A program made the translations under genes and the position numbers. A stretch of DNA of 64,000 nt from Jidongwangia harbinensis (GTDB lineage Bacteria > Actinomycetota > Actinomycetes > Mycobacteriales > Micromonosporaceae): the NCBI RefSeq assembly GCF_020216025.1, contig NZ_JAIWNC010000004.1, positions 310,001 through 374,000 on the forward strand, read 5' to 3'. The stretch's first letter is position 1; every line of letters begins with the position of its first letter. Under the pieces are notes generated by a model. It was not told the origin of the DNA and did no database searches. It saw only the letters and a list, made by a program, of their open reading frames with translations. Shown piece by piece: positions 10,541 through 22,065 of the stretch.

Positions 10541-11761
10541 CTAGCCGACCTGGTGATCCGGCCGGGGCGGGCGGGCCGCCACGAGCAGGATCAGTCCGGC
10601 GACGCACAGGGCGGTGCCCATGGCGTAGGCGAGCCGGTAACCGAACAGCTGGGCGACTCCCAGCAGCGGCCCGGCCAGCATGGCGCCGATCGGGAACGTG
10701 TTGGTGAACAGCGTGGTCGCGCGTCCGGGCTGGCGGGGCAGCATCTCCTGGACGTACGAGATGCCCAGCCCGGACACCGCGGCGATGAACAGCGCGTGGA
10801 GCAGCTGCCCCACCAGCAGCACCCAGACCGCCCCGGCCGCCGTGGCCAGGGCGTAGTAGGCCGCTCCGACGGCGGCGCCGCCGAGGATCAGCGACCGCAG
10901 CTTCAGGCGGGTGGAGAGCCAGCCGAGGCCGAGCATCAACGGGATCTCCAGGGCGGCGCACAGGCCGAGGATCAGGCCGGCGTCGCTGACGTCACCGCCG
11001 AGGTCGTTGCTGGTGTACAGCGAGAGCGCCTGGGCACCCAGCGTCAGCGGGCACTGCAGCAGCGTGAACCCGGCCGCGGCCAGCAGCAGCGTGGCCCGGG
11101 ACGCGTCCGGCCCGGCCGGGACCGGCGCCGGGGTGGTGCCCTCGACCGGCGCGGCGCCGATCGCCGGCGGCTCCACGAGCCGGAAGGTGGCCACGGCGGC
11201 CGCCGCCAGATACATCAGCGCGGCGGCGCCGTAGACGTACCGGAAGCCGCCGGTCTGCAGCAGCACCGCGGCCAGCGGCGGGCCGCCCACCCAGGCCACC
11301 GAGAACACCGTGCGCAGCGAGCTGATCGCCATCGCCGCGCCGCCCGGATTGTCCCGCAGCAGCACCTGGCGGGCGAAGGCGAAGGTCTGTGGATAGAGCG
11401 CGCCGGCCACGGCCAGCCCGGTCACCGCCAGGCCGAGCAGGATCCAGTAGTCCCGGACGAACGCGGTGGCCAGGCAGCCGGCGAAGCCGGCGAGCGCGGC
11501 GCCGATCAGCAGCCGGCGGCGGATCGCCCGGCGGTCGGACAGCCGCGCGACCAGCGACGAGGCCACCACGCCGGACAGCGGCGCGGCGATCAGGAACACG
11601 GTCACCCGGACCGGTCCGGCGCCGACCTCGGTGCTGAGGAACAGCGCCAGGAACGGCAGCATCAGAGCGCTGGAGATGCCGACCGCGAGGAACATCAGGC
11701 CGAGCGGAAGCAGCGTGCGGCCGGTGCCTCTGCCGACCGTCCGCACCACCATGCCGGGCAC
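10541..11761 (-). CDS. MFS transporter, SetA/SetB-like sugar efflux type
   Basis: The 406-residue protein has twelve hydrophobic segments in two halves, with a short cytoplasmic linker (residues about 205-225, PVEGTTPAPVPAGPDA). The loop between TM2 and TM3 carries a D-R-R-x-I-R-R basic motif after SLVARLSDR, as in the MFS signature. The overall pattern resembles the sugar-efflux transporters SetA/SetB, so an exporter of sugars or small drugs is likely. The start could be the ATG at 11761 or the second Met three codons in. It diverges from clpB, with the clpB HAIR site in the narrow gap. Substrate is unknown. Confidence 0.82.
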   Translation of the reverse strand: MPGMVVRTVGRGTGRTLLPLGLMFLAVGISSALMLPFLALFLSTEVGAGPVRVTVFLIAAPLSGVVASSLVARLSDRRAIRRRLLIGAALAGFAGCLATAFVRDYWILLGLAVTGLAVAGALYPQTFAFARQVLLRDNPGGAAMAISSLRTVFSVAWVGGPPLAAVLLQTGGFRYVYGAAALMYLAAAAVATFRLVEPPAIGAAPVEGTTPAPVPAGPDASRATLLLAAAGFTLLQCPLTLGAQALSLYTSNDLGGDVSDAGLILGLCAALEIPLMLGLGWLSTRLKLRSLILGGAAVGAAYYALATAAGAVWVLLVGQLLHALFIAAVSGLGISYVQEMLPRQPGRATTLFTNTFPIGAMLAGPLLGVAQLFGYRLAYAMGTALCVAGLILLVAARPPRPDHQVG

Positions 11762-11800
11762 GCTACGGCCGGGGTACGACCTTTTCTCGACCGGGTAAGG

Positions 11801-11820
11801 TTGAGTGGAATACGCTCAAG
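11801..11820 (+). promoter_or_regulatory. HAIR element (HspR operator) of clpB
   Basis: TTGAGT, seven bases, GCTCAAG matches the HAIR inverted repeat with one mismatch. It lies 43 bp before the clpB start. In Streptomyces clpB belongs to the HspR regulon. The site is about 40 bp from the divergent transporter start and may affect that gene too. Confidence 0.85.
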
Positions 11821-11862
11821 TCTGAGCTTCGAAACTCCGTGGAGTCTCGATCAGGGGAGCAC

Positions 11863-14451
<2,589 letters not shown>

Positions 14452-14460
14452 GACACGAAA

Positions 14461-14488
14461 AGAGGGCCCCGGTCTCCCGGGGCCCTCT
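14461..14488. terminator. Bidirectional terminator after clpB
   Basis: A perfect 12-bp stem (AGAGGGCCCCGG / CCGGGGCCCTCT) with a TCTC loop, flanked by A-rich sequence on the left and TCTCGT on the right. It lies between the converging clpB and the small minus-strand gene. Confidence 0.88.
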
Positions 14489-14493
14489 CTCGT

Positions 14494-14679
14494 CTACTCC
14501 GTCGCCTCCCGCTGCCGGTAGGCGTGGGTCATGAGGATGTCGGTGAGGGCGTGTTCCCCCTCGTCCGACCAGATCCGGATGCCGTCGCGAACCAGTTGGT
14601 AGCGAACGTCGGTATACCGGGTCCGGGTGTCGTCATGGTGAACGACGGTCAGGGTGTCGGCGTGGGGCATGGGACTCAC
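14494..14679 (-). CDS. Small hypothetical protein (61 aa)
   Basis: This short frame encodes a 61-residue polar protein (begins MSPMPHADTLTVVHHDD). It contains a beta-strand-like stretch around VRYQLVRDGIRIWSDEGEHAL. Codon third positions are mostly G/C, and it sits just beyond the clpB terminator. No family is recognised and no function is proposed. The following 335 bp (14680-15014) hold no gene that I can support. Confidence 0.5.
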   Translation of the reverse strand: MSPMPHADTLTVVHHDDTRTRYTDVRYQLVRDGIRIWSDEGEHALTDILMTHAYRQREATE

Positions 14680-15014
14680 CGGTCCTTGTCAGGTCTGGGG
14701 CGGCCGCGGTGTGGTCACGCGGCCGGCGCAATCGGGAAGGTGCCCTGATCCGGTCTGCCTCGGCCCCGGCAGGTAGTGAGCGGGGGCGGCGACTCGGTCG
14801 GGCAGGGGGCGTCGCTGGAGGTCTCTGCTGCCAGCGGGGCGCCACGGGATGGAAGTCTATGGTGCCGGGTCCAGTCATGTCGCCCCCTGATCGGGCGACC
14901 CGTTTCGGGCGTTTTGCTCCGTCGTCGCCCGATGTTGCCACATAGGCGCCTTCTGCGTACTGAGGTCGCGCATCTCGCGCGCGCCCGATACCGTGATTCG
15001 ATCAAGGAGGCATC
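14680..15014. other. Intergenic region without a supported gene
   Basis: The 335 bp between the 61-residue gene and the next membrane protein show several overlapping open frames on both strands, none with convincing codon bias, start site or homology. The right end carries AAGGAGG just before the GTG at 15015, which is the ribosome binding site of that gene. Promoters for the two diverging genes should lie here, but I cannot point to clear hexamers. Confidence 0.5.
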
Positions 15015-15959
15015 GTGACTTTTCCGTCTAACCAGGCCGCGGCGGAATCACGCCCCCGGCCCACCACCGTTTCCGTCTCGTCGTATCTGCTCTGGGCGAC
15101 CGCCGCGCTCTCCGCCCTCGGCGGCATCCTCGAGGTCAGCGTCATCGGTGACACCTCGGAGGTCTACCGGTCCGCGACCCAGGGCACCGACGCCGAGGGC
15201 ACCGAGGCGATCGTCGTGGGTATCACGGTGGTCGGTGTGGTCATCGGCGTGGTGTTCGCCGCCGCTCTCGCCATTCTCGCCATCTTCAACAACCGGGGCC
15301 GCAACGCCGCCCGCATCACCACCTGGGTGCTCGGCGGGATCTCGATCTGCTGCACCGGCGTCGGGCTGGCCGGCAGCGCGGTGTCCGGCTCGATCAACAT
15401 GGATACCGGCAACGGGCCGACCCAGCGGGAGATCGAGCAGCAGCTCTCCGACACCCTCCCGTCGTGGTACACGCCGGTCACCGTGGCGCTCGGCGTGATC
15501 ACCATGCTCACCCTCCTCGGGGCGGTCATCCTGCTGGCGTTGCCGGCGTCGAACGCGTTCTTCCGCGCGCCGCAGCAGACCTGGGACCCCTCGATGGCGT
15601 ACCCGTACCCCGGCCAGCCGCAGACCGGCCAGCCGCCGTACCCGCAGCCGGGCTACCCCGGACAGCCGGGTCACCCGGGGCAGCCCTACCCGGGGCAGCC
15701 GGGATACCCGCCGCATCCGGGGCAGCAGCCGGCGGATGCGCCCGGTGGTCAGCCGGCTCCGGACGGGCCTCCGTCCGCTCCGCCGGCTTCGGACGGGCCT
15801 CCCCCCGCTCCGCCGGCTTCCGACGGGCCCTCGTCGGCGCCGCCGCCGGCCGGTCCCGCTGATGGTGGTCCCTCCGGCAGCGGTCCCTCCGACACCGGAC
15901 CGGCCGCGCCGCCGTCCGCTCCCGACGCGGACCGCAAGCCACCCTCGGATCCGGCCTAG
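15015..15959 (+). CDS. Four-TM membrane protein with Pro/Gly/Ser-rich tail
   Basis: The 314-residue product starts at a GTG after AAGGAGGC. It has about four hydrophobic segments between residues 15 and 185 (for example VVGITVVGVVIGVVFAAALA). A long cytoplasmic or surface tail follows, first YPGQPGxP-type repeats and then APPASDGPP-type repeats. No named family is recognised. The next gene has the same membrane topology and a different repeat tail (PHAYPPP), and shares the AARI-x-W motif after TM2 (NAARITTWVLGGIS here, NAARIGSWVASGLG there), so the two are likely paralogues. Function is unknown. Confidence 0.75.
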   Translation: MTFPSNQAAAESRPRPTTVSVSSYLLWATAALSALGGILEVSVIGDTSEVYRSATQGTDAEGTEAIVVGITVVGVVIGVVFAAALAILAIFNNRGRNAARITTWVLGGISICCTGVGLAGSAVSGSINMDTGNGPTQREIEQQLSDTLPSWYTPVTVALGVITMLTLLGAVILLALPASNAFFRAPQQTWDPSMAYPYPGQPQTGQPPYPQPGYPGQPGHPGQPYPGQPGYPPHPGQQPADAPGGQPAPDGPPSAPPASDGPPPAPPASDGPSSAPPPAGPADGGPSGSGPSDTGPAAPPSAPDADRKPPSDPA

Positions 15960-16100
15960 CCGACTCCCCTCGCCGATCTCCGTGGGCCGCGTGCCGGCCC
16001 GCGGAGATCGGCACGAACGGCCCCGGGCACCGGGGAATCCGGAATCCGCCGCACCGTCCGGGTAGGTTCGGCGCAACCGAATAACGCGCGGGAGTCGCCC

Positions 16101-17078
16101 ATGTCGTACCCAGCCCAGCCGCCACCCCCGGCACCCACCCCGGCGCCGCGGCGGCCGGTCACCGTCGAGCTGGCGGCCGGTCTGCTGGCGTTCATGGGGC
16201 TGGCCGGGCTGGTGTACGCCATCGTCACGATGGCCGTGGTGCCCGGCACGCTGGACCGGTTCCGGGATTCGGCGCGCGGTGCGGACGCGACGGACGTCGA
16301 CGGGTACGTGACCGTCGTCTGGATGTTCGCCGCGCTGGCCGCGGTGCTCGCCGTGCTCCTGTTCGCGCTCTTCGCCGCGCTGGCGTTCACGCTGCGGCGC
16401 GGCAGCAACGCGGCCCGGATCGGCAGCTGGGTGGCCAGCGGGCTGGGTCTGGCCTTCGGCTGCGGCTCCACCGCGGCGGTGGCGGGCCAGCGCAGCGGCG
16501 ACGGCGATCCCGCCGCGCTGGGCGTGCTGTTGTCCGAGTCGTACCCGGAGAACTGGATCAGCGTCAACCTGGGGCTCGCCATCGCGCAGATGGTGGGCTA
16601 TCTGGTGATCGCGGGCCTGCTGATCGCCGCACCGGGGGCGTTCTTCGACAAGTCCCGCGCTGCCGCCGCACCCGGGGCGTCCGCCTTCAGTCGGCTGCCC
16701 ACCCTGGGCGGGCAGCCCGCGCAGCCCTCCACCGGGGCGCCGCATGCCTACGCCGGGCCTCCACATGCCTACCCGCCACCGCACGCCGGGCCACCACATG
16801 CCTACCCGCCGCCGCACGCCGGGGCGCCGCATGCCTACGCCGGTCCGCCGCACGCTTACGCCCCGCCTACGGGCGGCCCCTACCCGCCGTACCCGGGCGC
16901 GGCCGGCGGTCACCCCCCGTACCCGCCCGGTCCCTTTCCGCCGGGTGCGGCCGGGCCGGCGGCGTGGCCGCAGACCGCCGGATCGCCGCCGGAAGCCGTC
17001 CCGGGATCACCGACAGCCACCGGAAACCGCCCGCCGGCGGGCCCGGACGACGAGTTCTGGGCCCGTCCGTCCAGCTGA
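16101..17078 (+). CDS. Paralogous four-TM membrane protein with PHAY-repeat tail
   Basis: The 325-residue product begins with a short Pro-rich segment, then four hydrophobic helices (residues 20-190). The His/Tyr/Pro-rich tail has about seven PHAY units spaced 8-10 residues apart, followed by PPYPPGP-type sequence. The shared AARI-x-W motif and equal topology mark it as a paralogue of the gene 140 bp upstream. Such DUF-type actinobacterial membrane proteins often have variable disordered tails. No function can be assigned, and no enzyme motif is seen. Confidence 0.75.
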   Translation: MSYPAQPPPPAPTPAPRRPVTVELAAGLLAFMGLAGLVYAIVTMAVVPGTLDRFRDSARGADATDVDGYVTVVWMFAALAAVLAVLLFALFAALAFTLRRGSNAARIGSWVASGLGLAFGCGSTAAVAGQRSGDGDPAALGVLLSESYPENWISVNLGLAIAQMVGYLVIAGLLIAAPGAFFDKSRAAAAPGASAFSRLPTLGGQPAQPSTGAPHAYAGPPHAYPPPHAGPPHAYPPPHAGAPHAYAGPPHAYAPPTGGPYPPYPGAAGGHPPYPPGPFPPGAAGPAAWPQTAGSPPEAVPGSPTATGNRPPAGPDDEFWARPSS

Positions 17079-17926
17079 CCGGGTCGCCGGTCCGGCTTGT
17101 GATGCTCAAGACATCGATGGTCGTCCCTCCTCCGAACGGGTAACTTTCCGGGTAGAAAGACGCATCGTGGGGCACCGACCGGCCGGTTTGGTCCGGAACT
17201 TCTCGGTGCGTGTTTCCGACGTACGGGCAAAGGTGCTATGCGGCCCTGGGCACAGTTCGCGGAAGCGCTCTCACGGTGACCGCCCCTCCGGGGGCCCGCC
17301 GAAGCCCCTCGAGGGCGCTTTGAGCTGCGTCTATGTACCCTGCACCCGCCGAAACCGGACGCCGCACTGTAAATATTCTTTCTAGTCCGGTGAGGTAGAG
17401 CGATGGGTCAATAGTTCCTTTCCTTCCCGGCGGGGCGGAAGGTTCCGGTTTTCCTTCAGCCAGTACTCTCGATGTCATGGAAGACGACCGCGACCTGCGT
17501 AAATTCATCACTGAAAGAGGAGTTGCGCAGAGTTGTGACGTGCTTTCATCGGGTCGTGATGCAAGGGGGGTCGGGCACCACCACCGGGTGACGACGCAGC
17601 GTCCGGTTGGGGAAACGGGTTGGCAGGGCCGCACCGCCGACGGTACGGATCGAGAAATCGACAATGTGAAGCGTCTCACTCCCGGGGTGGGGATCGGGAG
17701 CTTGATGCGCTTCGGCAGCGACCAGACGGCGGCTGAGGCGTTGCAGGTGGCAGAGACCGAAGTCGGTGTCCGACGAATGGTCGAACGAGGTGGGAGCACT
17801 GCCGTGCGGGCTGCCGGTGAGTGGTCTCGTTCGACCGACAAGGCGATCGATGTCGGCCTTACGGCCTGAAAGTCAGCCGGTTCGTTCCTGCGTACATGCA
17901 GGAGAATCGATGCAGTAGGTGGAAGG
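17079..17926. other. Long weakly coding region upstream of ArsR gene
   Basis: This 848-bp stretch is visibly less GC-rich than its surroundings (for instance near 17365-17425, TAAATATTCTTTCTAG). Open frames exist on both strands, the best being 17477-17869 (plus, 130 codons) and 17236-17841 (minus, 201 codons). They overlap each other, and neither shows the G/C third-position bias of neighbouring genes. A GGAAGCGCTCTC palindrome-like site lies at 17261-17272. It may hold regulatory sequence, a decayed gene or a small RNA; I cannot decide. Confidence 0.4.
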
Positions 17927-18304
17927 ATGGAGATCGTGGGAACTGCGTTGGCGGAAATGACAATGCCTCAGATCTCGCCGCTTGCCGGCGAGCCAATTGA
18001 ACGTGCCGACGCCGAGCGTCTTGCGGGTGTGCTGAAGGCCCTCGCAGACCCGGCTCGGCTGCGGCTGCTCAGCCTTATCCAGTCCGCTACGGACGGCGAG
18101 GCGTGCGTCTGCGACCTCACCGCCCCGCTCGGGCTGTCCCAGCCGACGGTGAGCCACCACCTGCGGATCCTGACCGAGGCAGGGCTGCTCGAGCGGGAGA
18201 AGCGTGGGGTGTGGGCGTACTACCGGCTGGTGCCGACCGCGATCGCAACCATCGCGGATCTGCTCACCCCGCCTCGCAAGCGGGCCACCAAGAAGGCGCG
18301 CTGA
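17927..18304 (+). CDS. ArsR/SmtB-family metal-responsive repressor
   Basis: The 125-residue product has the ArsR winged-helix fold. A dimerization helix ends in LKALADPARLRLLSLI, and the recognition helix lies in GLSQPTVSHHLRILTEAGLL. The sequence EACVCDLTAPLG places two Cys at the alpha-3 site (C-V-C-D-L) that senses arsenite or other soft metals in many ArsR proteins. The start is uncertain: ATG at 17927 or GTG at 17936. No arsenic-resistance gene lies next to it; the downstream gene is an aldolase-like enzyme 96 bp away, so its target is not clear. Confidence 0.85.
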   Translation: MEIVGTALAEMTMPQISPLAGEPIERADAERLAGVLKALADPARLRLLSLIQSATDGEACVCDLTAPLGLSQPTVSHHLRILTEAGLLEREKRGVWAYYRLVPTAIATIADLLTPPRKRATKKAR

Positions 18305-18400
18305 CCGTTCACGGATGCCTGGCGTCACCGCGACAGCCGTGACGCCAGGCCCGGAGACCTCCATCAGAGTCCACCCCATGAGGACCCGAGGAGACAACGG

Positions 18401-19075
18401 GTGAACTACGTCCCCGGCGACTTGCGCGACCAGCTCGCGCATGTGGGATACGACGTGGTCCAGGCCGGTCTGGTCTGCGGATCGGGCGGAAACCTTTCCG
18501 CCCGGATTCCGGGCGAGGACATCTGCTGGGTCACCGCTAGCGGTGCCTGGTTGGATCGGCTCAGTCGCACCACCTTTGCATCGGTACGGATCTCCGACGG
18601 CTCGCCCGCAGCCGTCGGAGCCGTCCCGACCACACACCTGGAACCGACCAGCGAGTTGGCCCTGCACCTGGCGCTGTACCGCGCCCGGGAAGACGTCAAC
18701 GCGGTGGTCCATCTGCACCCGCAGACGGCGTTGCTGCTCGACGCCCTGGGGGAGCACGTCCGGATCGTCACCACGGATCACGCGTTCTACCTGCGTCGCG
18801 TGTCCACGGTGCCGTTCCGGTCGCCCGGCGGCACCGAACTGGCGGCTCTCACCGCCGCGATAGCCGCCGACGGCACGAACTGCCTGATCCTGAGCCATCA
18901 CGGCTGCGTGGTGATGGCGGACACCGTCGAGCTGGCGCACAAGCGCGCCCGCAATCTGGACGAGGCGGCGGCGCTGACCTACCGTGCGCTCGCCGCCGGC
19001 CGACTGGACGGTCTTCGCGACTGCCCCGAGGGTTTCCTCGACCGCCTCCACTCGGCGGCCGGCCTCACGGTCTGA
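18401..19075 (+). CDS. Class II aldolase/adducin-family protein
   Basis: The 224-residue protein carries the class II aldolase/adducin signature: SGGNLSAR near residue 28, THLEPTSELALHLALYR, then VVHLHPQTALLL with the metal-binding His pair and a further His in SHHGCVVMADTVE. These enzymes (fuculose-phosphate aldolase, ribulose-phosphate epimerase, methylthioribulose-phosphate dehydratase) bind Zn2+ and cleave or rearrange sugar phosphates. Which sugar is used here cannot be told. The start is a GTG with no strong ribosome binding site (GACAACGG upstream). It follows the ArsR gene on the same strand. Confidence 0.83.
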   Translation: MNYVPGDLRDQLAHVGYDVVQAGLVCGSGGNLSARIPGEDICWVTASGAWLDRLSRTTFASVRISDGSPAAVGAVPTTHLEPTSELALHLALYRAREDVNAVVHLHPQTALLLDALGEHVRIVTTDHAFYLRRVSTVPFRSPGGTELAALTAAIAADGTNCLILSHHGCVVMADTVELAHKRARNLDEAAALTYRALAAGRLDGLRDCPEGFLDRLHSAAGLTV

Positions 19076-19181
19076 CAGACCCGTTGCTCCAGGCGGGCGT
19101 GCAACCGGTGGGTCGTACCCTGGTGCGCACTAGCGGCTCCTCTGCGGGCCGGCCGGCGGTGACGAGGAGACGGACGCGAGT

Positions 19182-19952
19182 ATGGGAAGCATCACCGAGT
19201 GGATCAGCGACTGGGTGTTCCGCCTCGTCGACGCGCTCGGCGCGATCGGTGTCGGGCTCCTGCTCTTCATCGAGACGGTCGTCCCGCCGATTCCGTCCGA
19301 GCTGATTCTTCCGCTGGCGGGATTCCGGTCCCGCGACGGCGAGCTCAACGTGCTCGCCGTCTGGACCTCCGCCACGCTGGGTGCCTTGGCCGGTGCCCTG
19401 GTCCTCTACTACCTCGGTGCCTGGCTGGGCTACGACCGCCTGCACGCCCTGGCCGGGAAGCGCTGGTTCATCCTCGCCACCCGCGCCGACGTGGAGCGCG
19501 GCTACGCGCTCTTCGACCGGCACGGCACCTGGTTGGTGCTGGTCGCCCGGTGCATCCCGATCATCCGGAGCCTGATCTCCCTGCCCGCCGGCGTGGCCCG
19601 GATGTCGGTGGTGAAGTTCCTGACGTTCACGGCGATCGGCAGCGGCATCTGGAACGCCGCCCTGATCGGCGCCGGCTGGCTGCTCGCCGACAACTGGGAG
19701 CGCGTCGAGGGATACCTCAGCCCGGTCAGCAAGATCGTCCTCGCCCTCGGAGTCGCGTTCGTCGCCTTCCTCGTCACCCGGCGCTTTCTCGCCCGCCGCC
19801 GGGCGCTGGCGGCCGGCGTCGATCCCGCGGTGGCGGACGTCGACGGCTCGCCCGCGCCCGACCTCGACGGCTTGGGCGACCCGAACGTCTACCCGACCGA
19901 CGGCGGACGGCACTCGGCCCGCGGAGTGGCCCGGGTCCCCGGGCGTGACTGA
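19182..19952 (+). CDS. DedA-family membrane protein (SNARE-associated type)
   Basis: The 256-residue protein has a DedA core: the first hydrophobic helix leads into IETVVPPIPSELILPLAGF, the DedA signature, with re-entrant loops. The conserved VARCIPIIRSLISLPAGVARM motif follows near residue 125, then C-terminal helices and a basic/acidic tail. DedA proteins act as lipid (undecaprenyl-phosphate or phospholipid) flippases or proton-dependent transporters; the activity here is inferred from family. In Mycobacterium a DedA gene also neighbours fba, as here. An ATG after GGAGACGG is used as the start. Confidence 0.9.
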   Translation: MGSITEWISDWVFRLVDALGAIGVGLLLFIETVVPPIPSELILPLAGFRSRDGELNVLAVWTSATLGALAGALVLYYLGAWLGYDRLHALAGKRWFILATRADVERGYALFDRHGTWLVLVARCIPIIRSLISLPAGVARMSVVKFLTFTAIGSGIWNAALIGAGWLLADNWERVEGYLSPVSKIVLALGVAFVAFLVTRRFLARRRALAAGVDPAVADVDGSPAPDLDGLGDPNVYPTDGGRHSARGVARVPGRD

Positions 19953-19967
19953 CCCGCCGGTCCGGGC

Positions 19968-20147
19968 TCAGCGGTAGTCGTCATCCAGCGGGACCTCGAG
20001 CGACTGCTCCTGGGCGTCCCACTCCGGGGCCTCGATGCTCGACGACGCGGAGCCGGACCGGGAGTTGTCGGCGGGATCCGCGTTGACGGCCTGCTCGGCG
20101 GCGTCGGCCTCGGGGGCCTCGGTGTCGAGATTCTGCGGCTCAGTCAT
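19968..20147 (-). CDS. Small acidic hypothetical protein (59 aa)
   Basis: The short gene has a good ribosome binding site (GAGGGAGCGACG before the ATG). Its product is a very acidic, disordered 59-residue protein starting MTEPQNLDTEAPEADAAEQ and ending VPLDDDYR. A longer open frame extends upstream but reads through the divergent promoter region and fba antisense, so it is not used. No family is known. It converges on DedA and diverges from fba. Confidence 0.6.
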   Translation of the reverse strand: MTEPQNLDTEAPEADAAEQAVNADPADNSRSGSASSSIEAPEWDAQEQSLEVPLDDDYR

Positions 20148-20339
20148 CGTCGCTCCCTCTATGGTCGGGTTGACCCTCTTCACGGTACGGCCGCGGGGCC
20201 CCGAACGGTCCCTGATCCCCGCTGATCTGCTCCGGCAAACGGGCCGATTTCCGTAGCGGTCACCCGCTGCGGAATACTGCCTGCTGGAGGACAGCGCGGT
20301 CCTGCCCTCTGAAGGACGGAAGATCAAGGAGCCCTTTCG

Positions 20340-21365
<1,026 letters not shown>

Positions 21366-21373
21366 TCGACCGG

Positions 21374-21408
21374 GCGCGGCCGGTCCCCATCGAGGGGGCC
21401 GGCCGCGC
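21374..21408 (+). terminator. Strong hairpin terminator after fba
   Basis: A 15-bp GC-rich stem (GCGCGGCCGGTCCCC / GGGGGCCGGCCGCGC, one G-U wobble) with an ATCGA loop sits 9 bp after the fba stop. It is followed by TCGTGTT rather than a T run, as is common in high-GC actinomycetes. Confidence 0.85.
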
Positions 21409-21473
21409 TCGTGTTGCCGGGTCGCGCCGATGCGTGGGTACGATCGTCCGGTTCCGGACGAAGGTGGGTGATC

Positions 21474-21989
21474 GTGCTCGGCATCGAGGGTTATGACCCT
21501 GAATGGCATCACGACGCCGAGGCCCTCGCCGCCGTGCACCGCCTCCGGTTCGCCCGGCTGATCGGCCGGAAGCTGCGCTGCGGCTGGCTCATGTGGGACA
21601 TGGCCGAACGCGGCTGGTTCGCCGACGGTCCGGTCATCCTCGACTTCGGCAAGCACCGGGTCGAGATCACCCACCGCAAGTTCGACGAGTGCGCGATCAC
21701 CTGGAACACGGTCGACCTCAGCCTGCCCGTCGACTGGTACACCCACCTCGACTGGCGTCCGGACCCGCACTCGGCGCTGCGCAACGCCCGCGGCCGCCCG
21801 CTGCGCGCGGTGAACATCATCGAGCTGGTCACCACCGCCGAGTGGCGGCCCCGGATCCTGCACGCGGTCGAGTTCCTCTTCGAGGGGGCCCGGCTCGCGA
21901 TCTACAACGCGATGGACGAGAACGGGCTGGCCGACGTACCCGAGGTCGACCTGCCGGTGCACAACTGGCGCCGGGTGCACGTGGCCTGA
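21474..21989 (+). CDS. Conserved hypothetical protein (171 aa)
   Basis: A soluble, Trp- and His-rich protein. The start is set at the GTG at 21474, preceded by GAAGGTGGG; the GTG two codons earlier is possible. It contains CGWLMWDMAERGWFADG and a long beta-rich stretch (VILDFGKHRVEITHRKF). No signal peptide, membrane segment or named domain is recognised. It lies alone between fba and the secreted hydrolase. Confidence 0.65.
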   Translation: MLGIEGYDPEWHHDAEALAAVHRLRFARLIGRKLRCGWLMWDMAERGWFADGPVILDFGKHRVEITHRKFDECAITWNTVDLSLPVDWYTHLDWRPDPHSALRNARGRPLRAVNIIELVTTAEWRPRILHAVEFLFEGARLAIYNAMDENGLADVPEVDLPVHNWRRVHVA

Positions 21990-22065
21990 GGGTCAGGCTG
22001 TCCCCACCGCGAAGGCGCCGGGTAGCAGGATGTCCCGCGCGGCCGGCCGTTCCTAGCGTCGAACC

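Noticed and set aside
17236..17869. Two overlapping frames (130 and 201 codons) as genes
   Set aside because: They lie on opposite strands over the same DNA, and neither shows the normal G/C third-position bias or a recognisable domain. Kept as an uncertain region instead.
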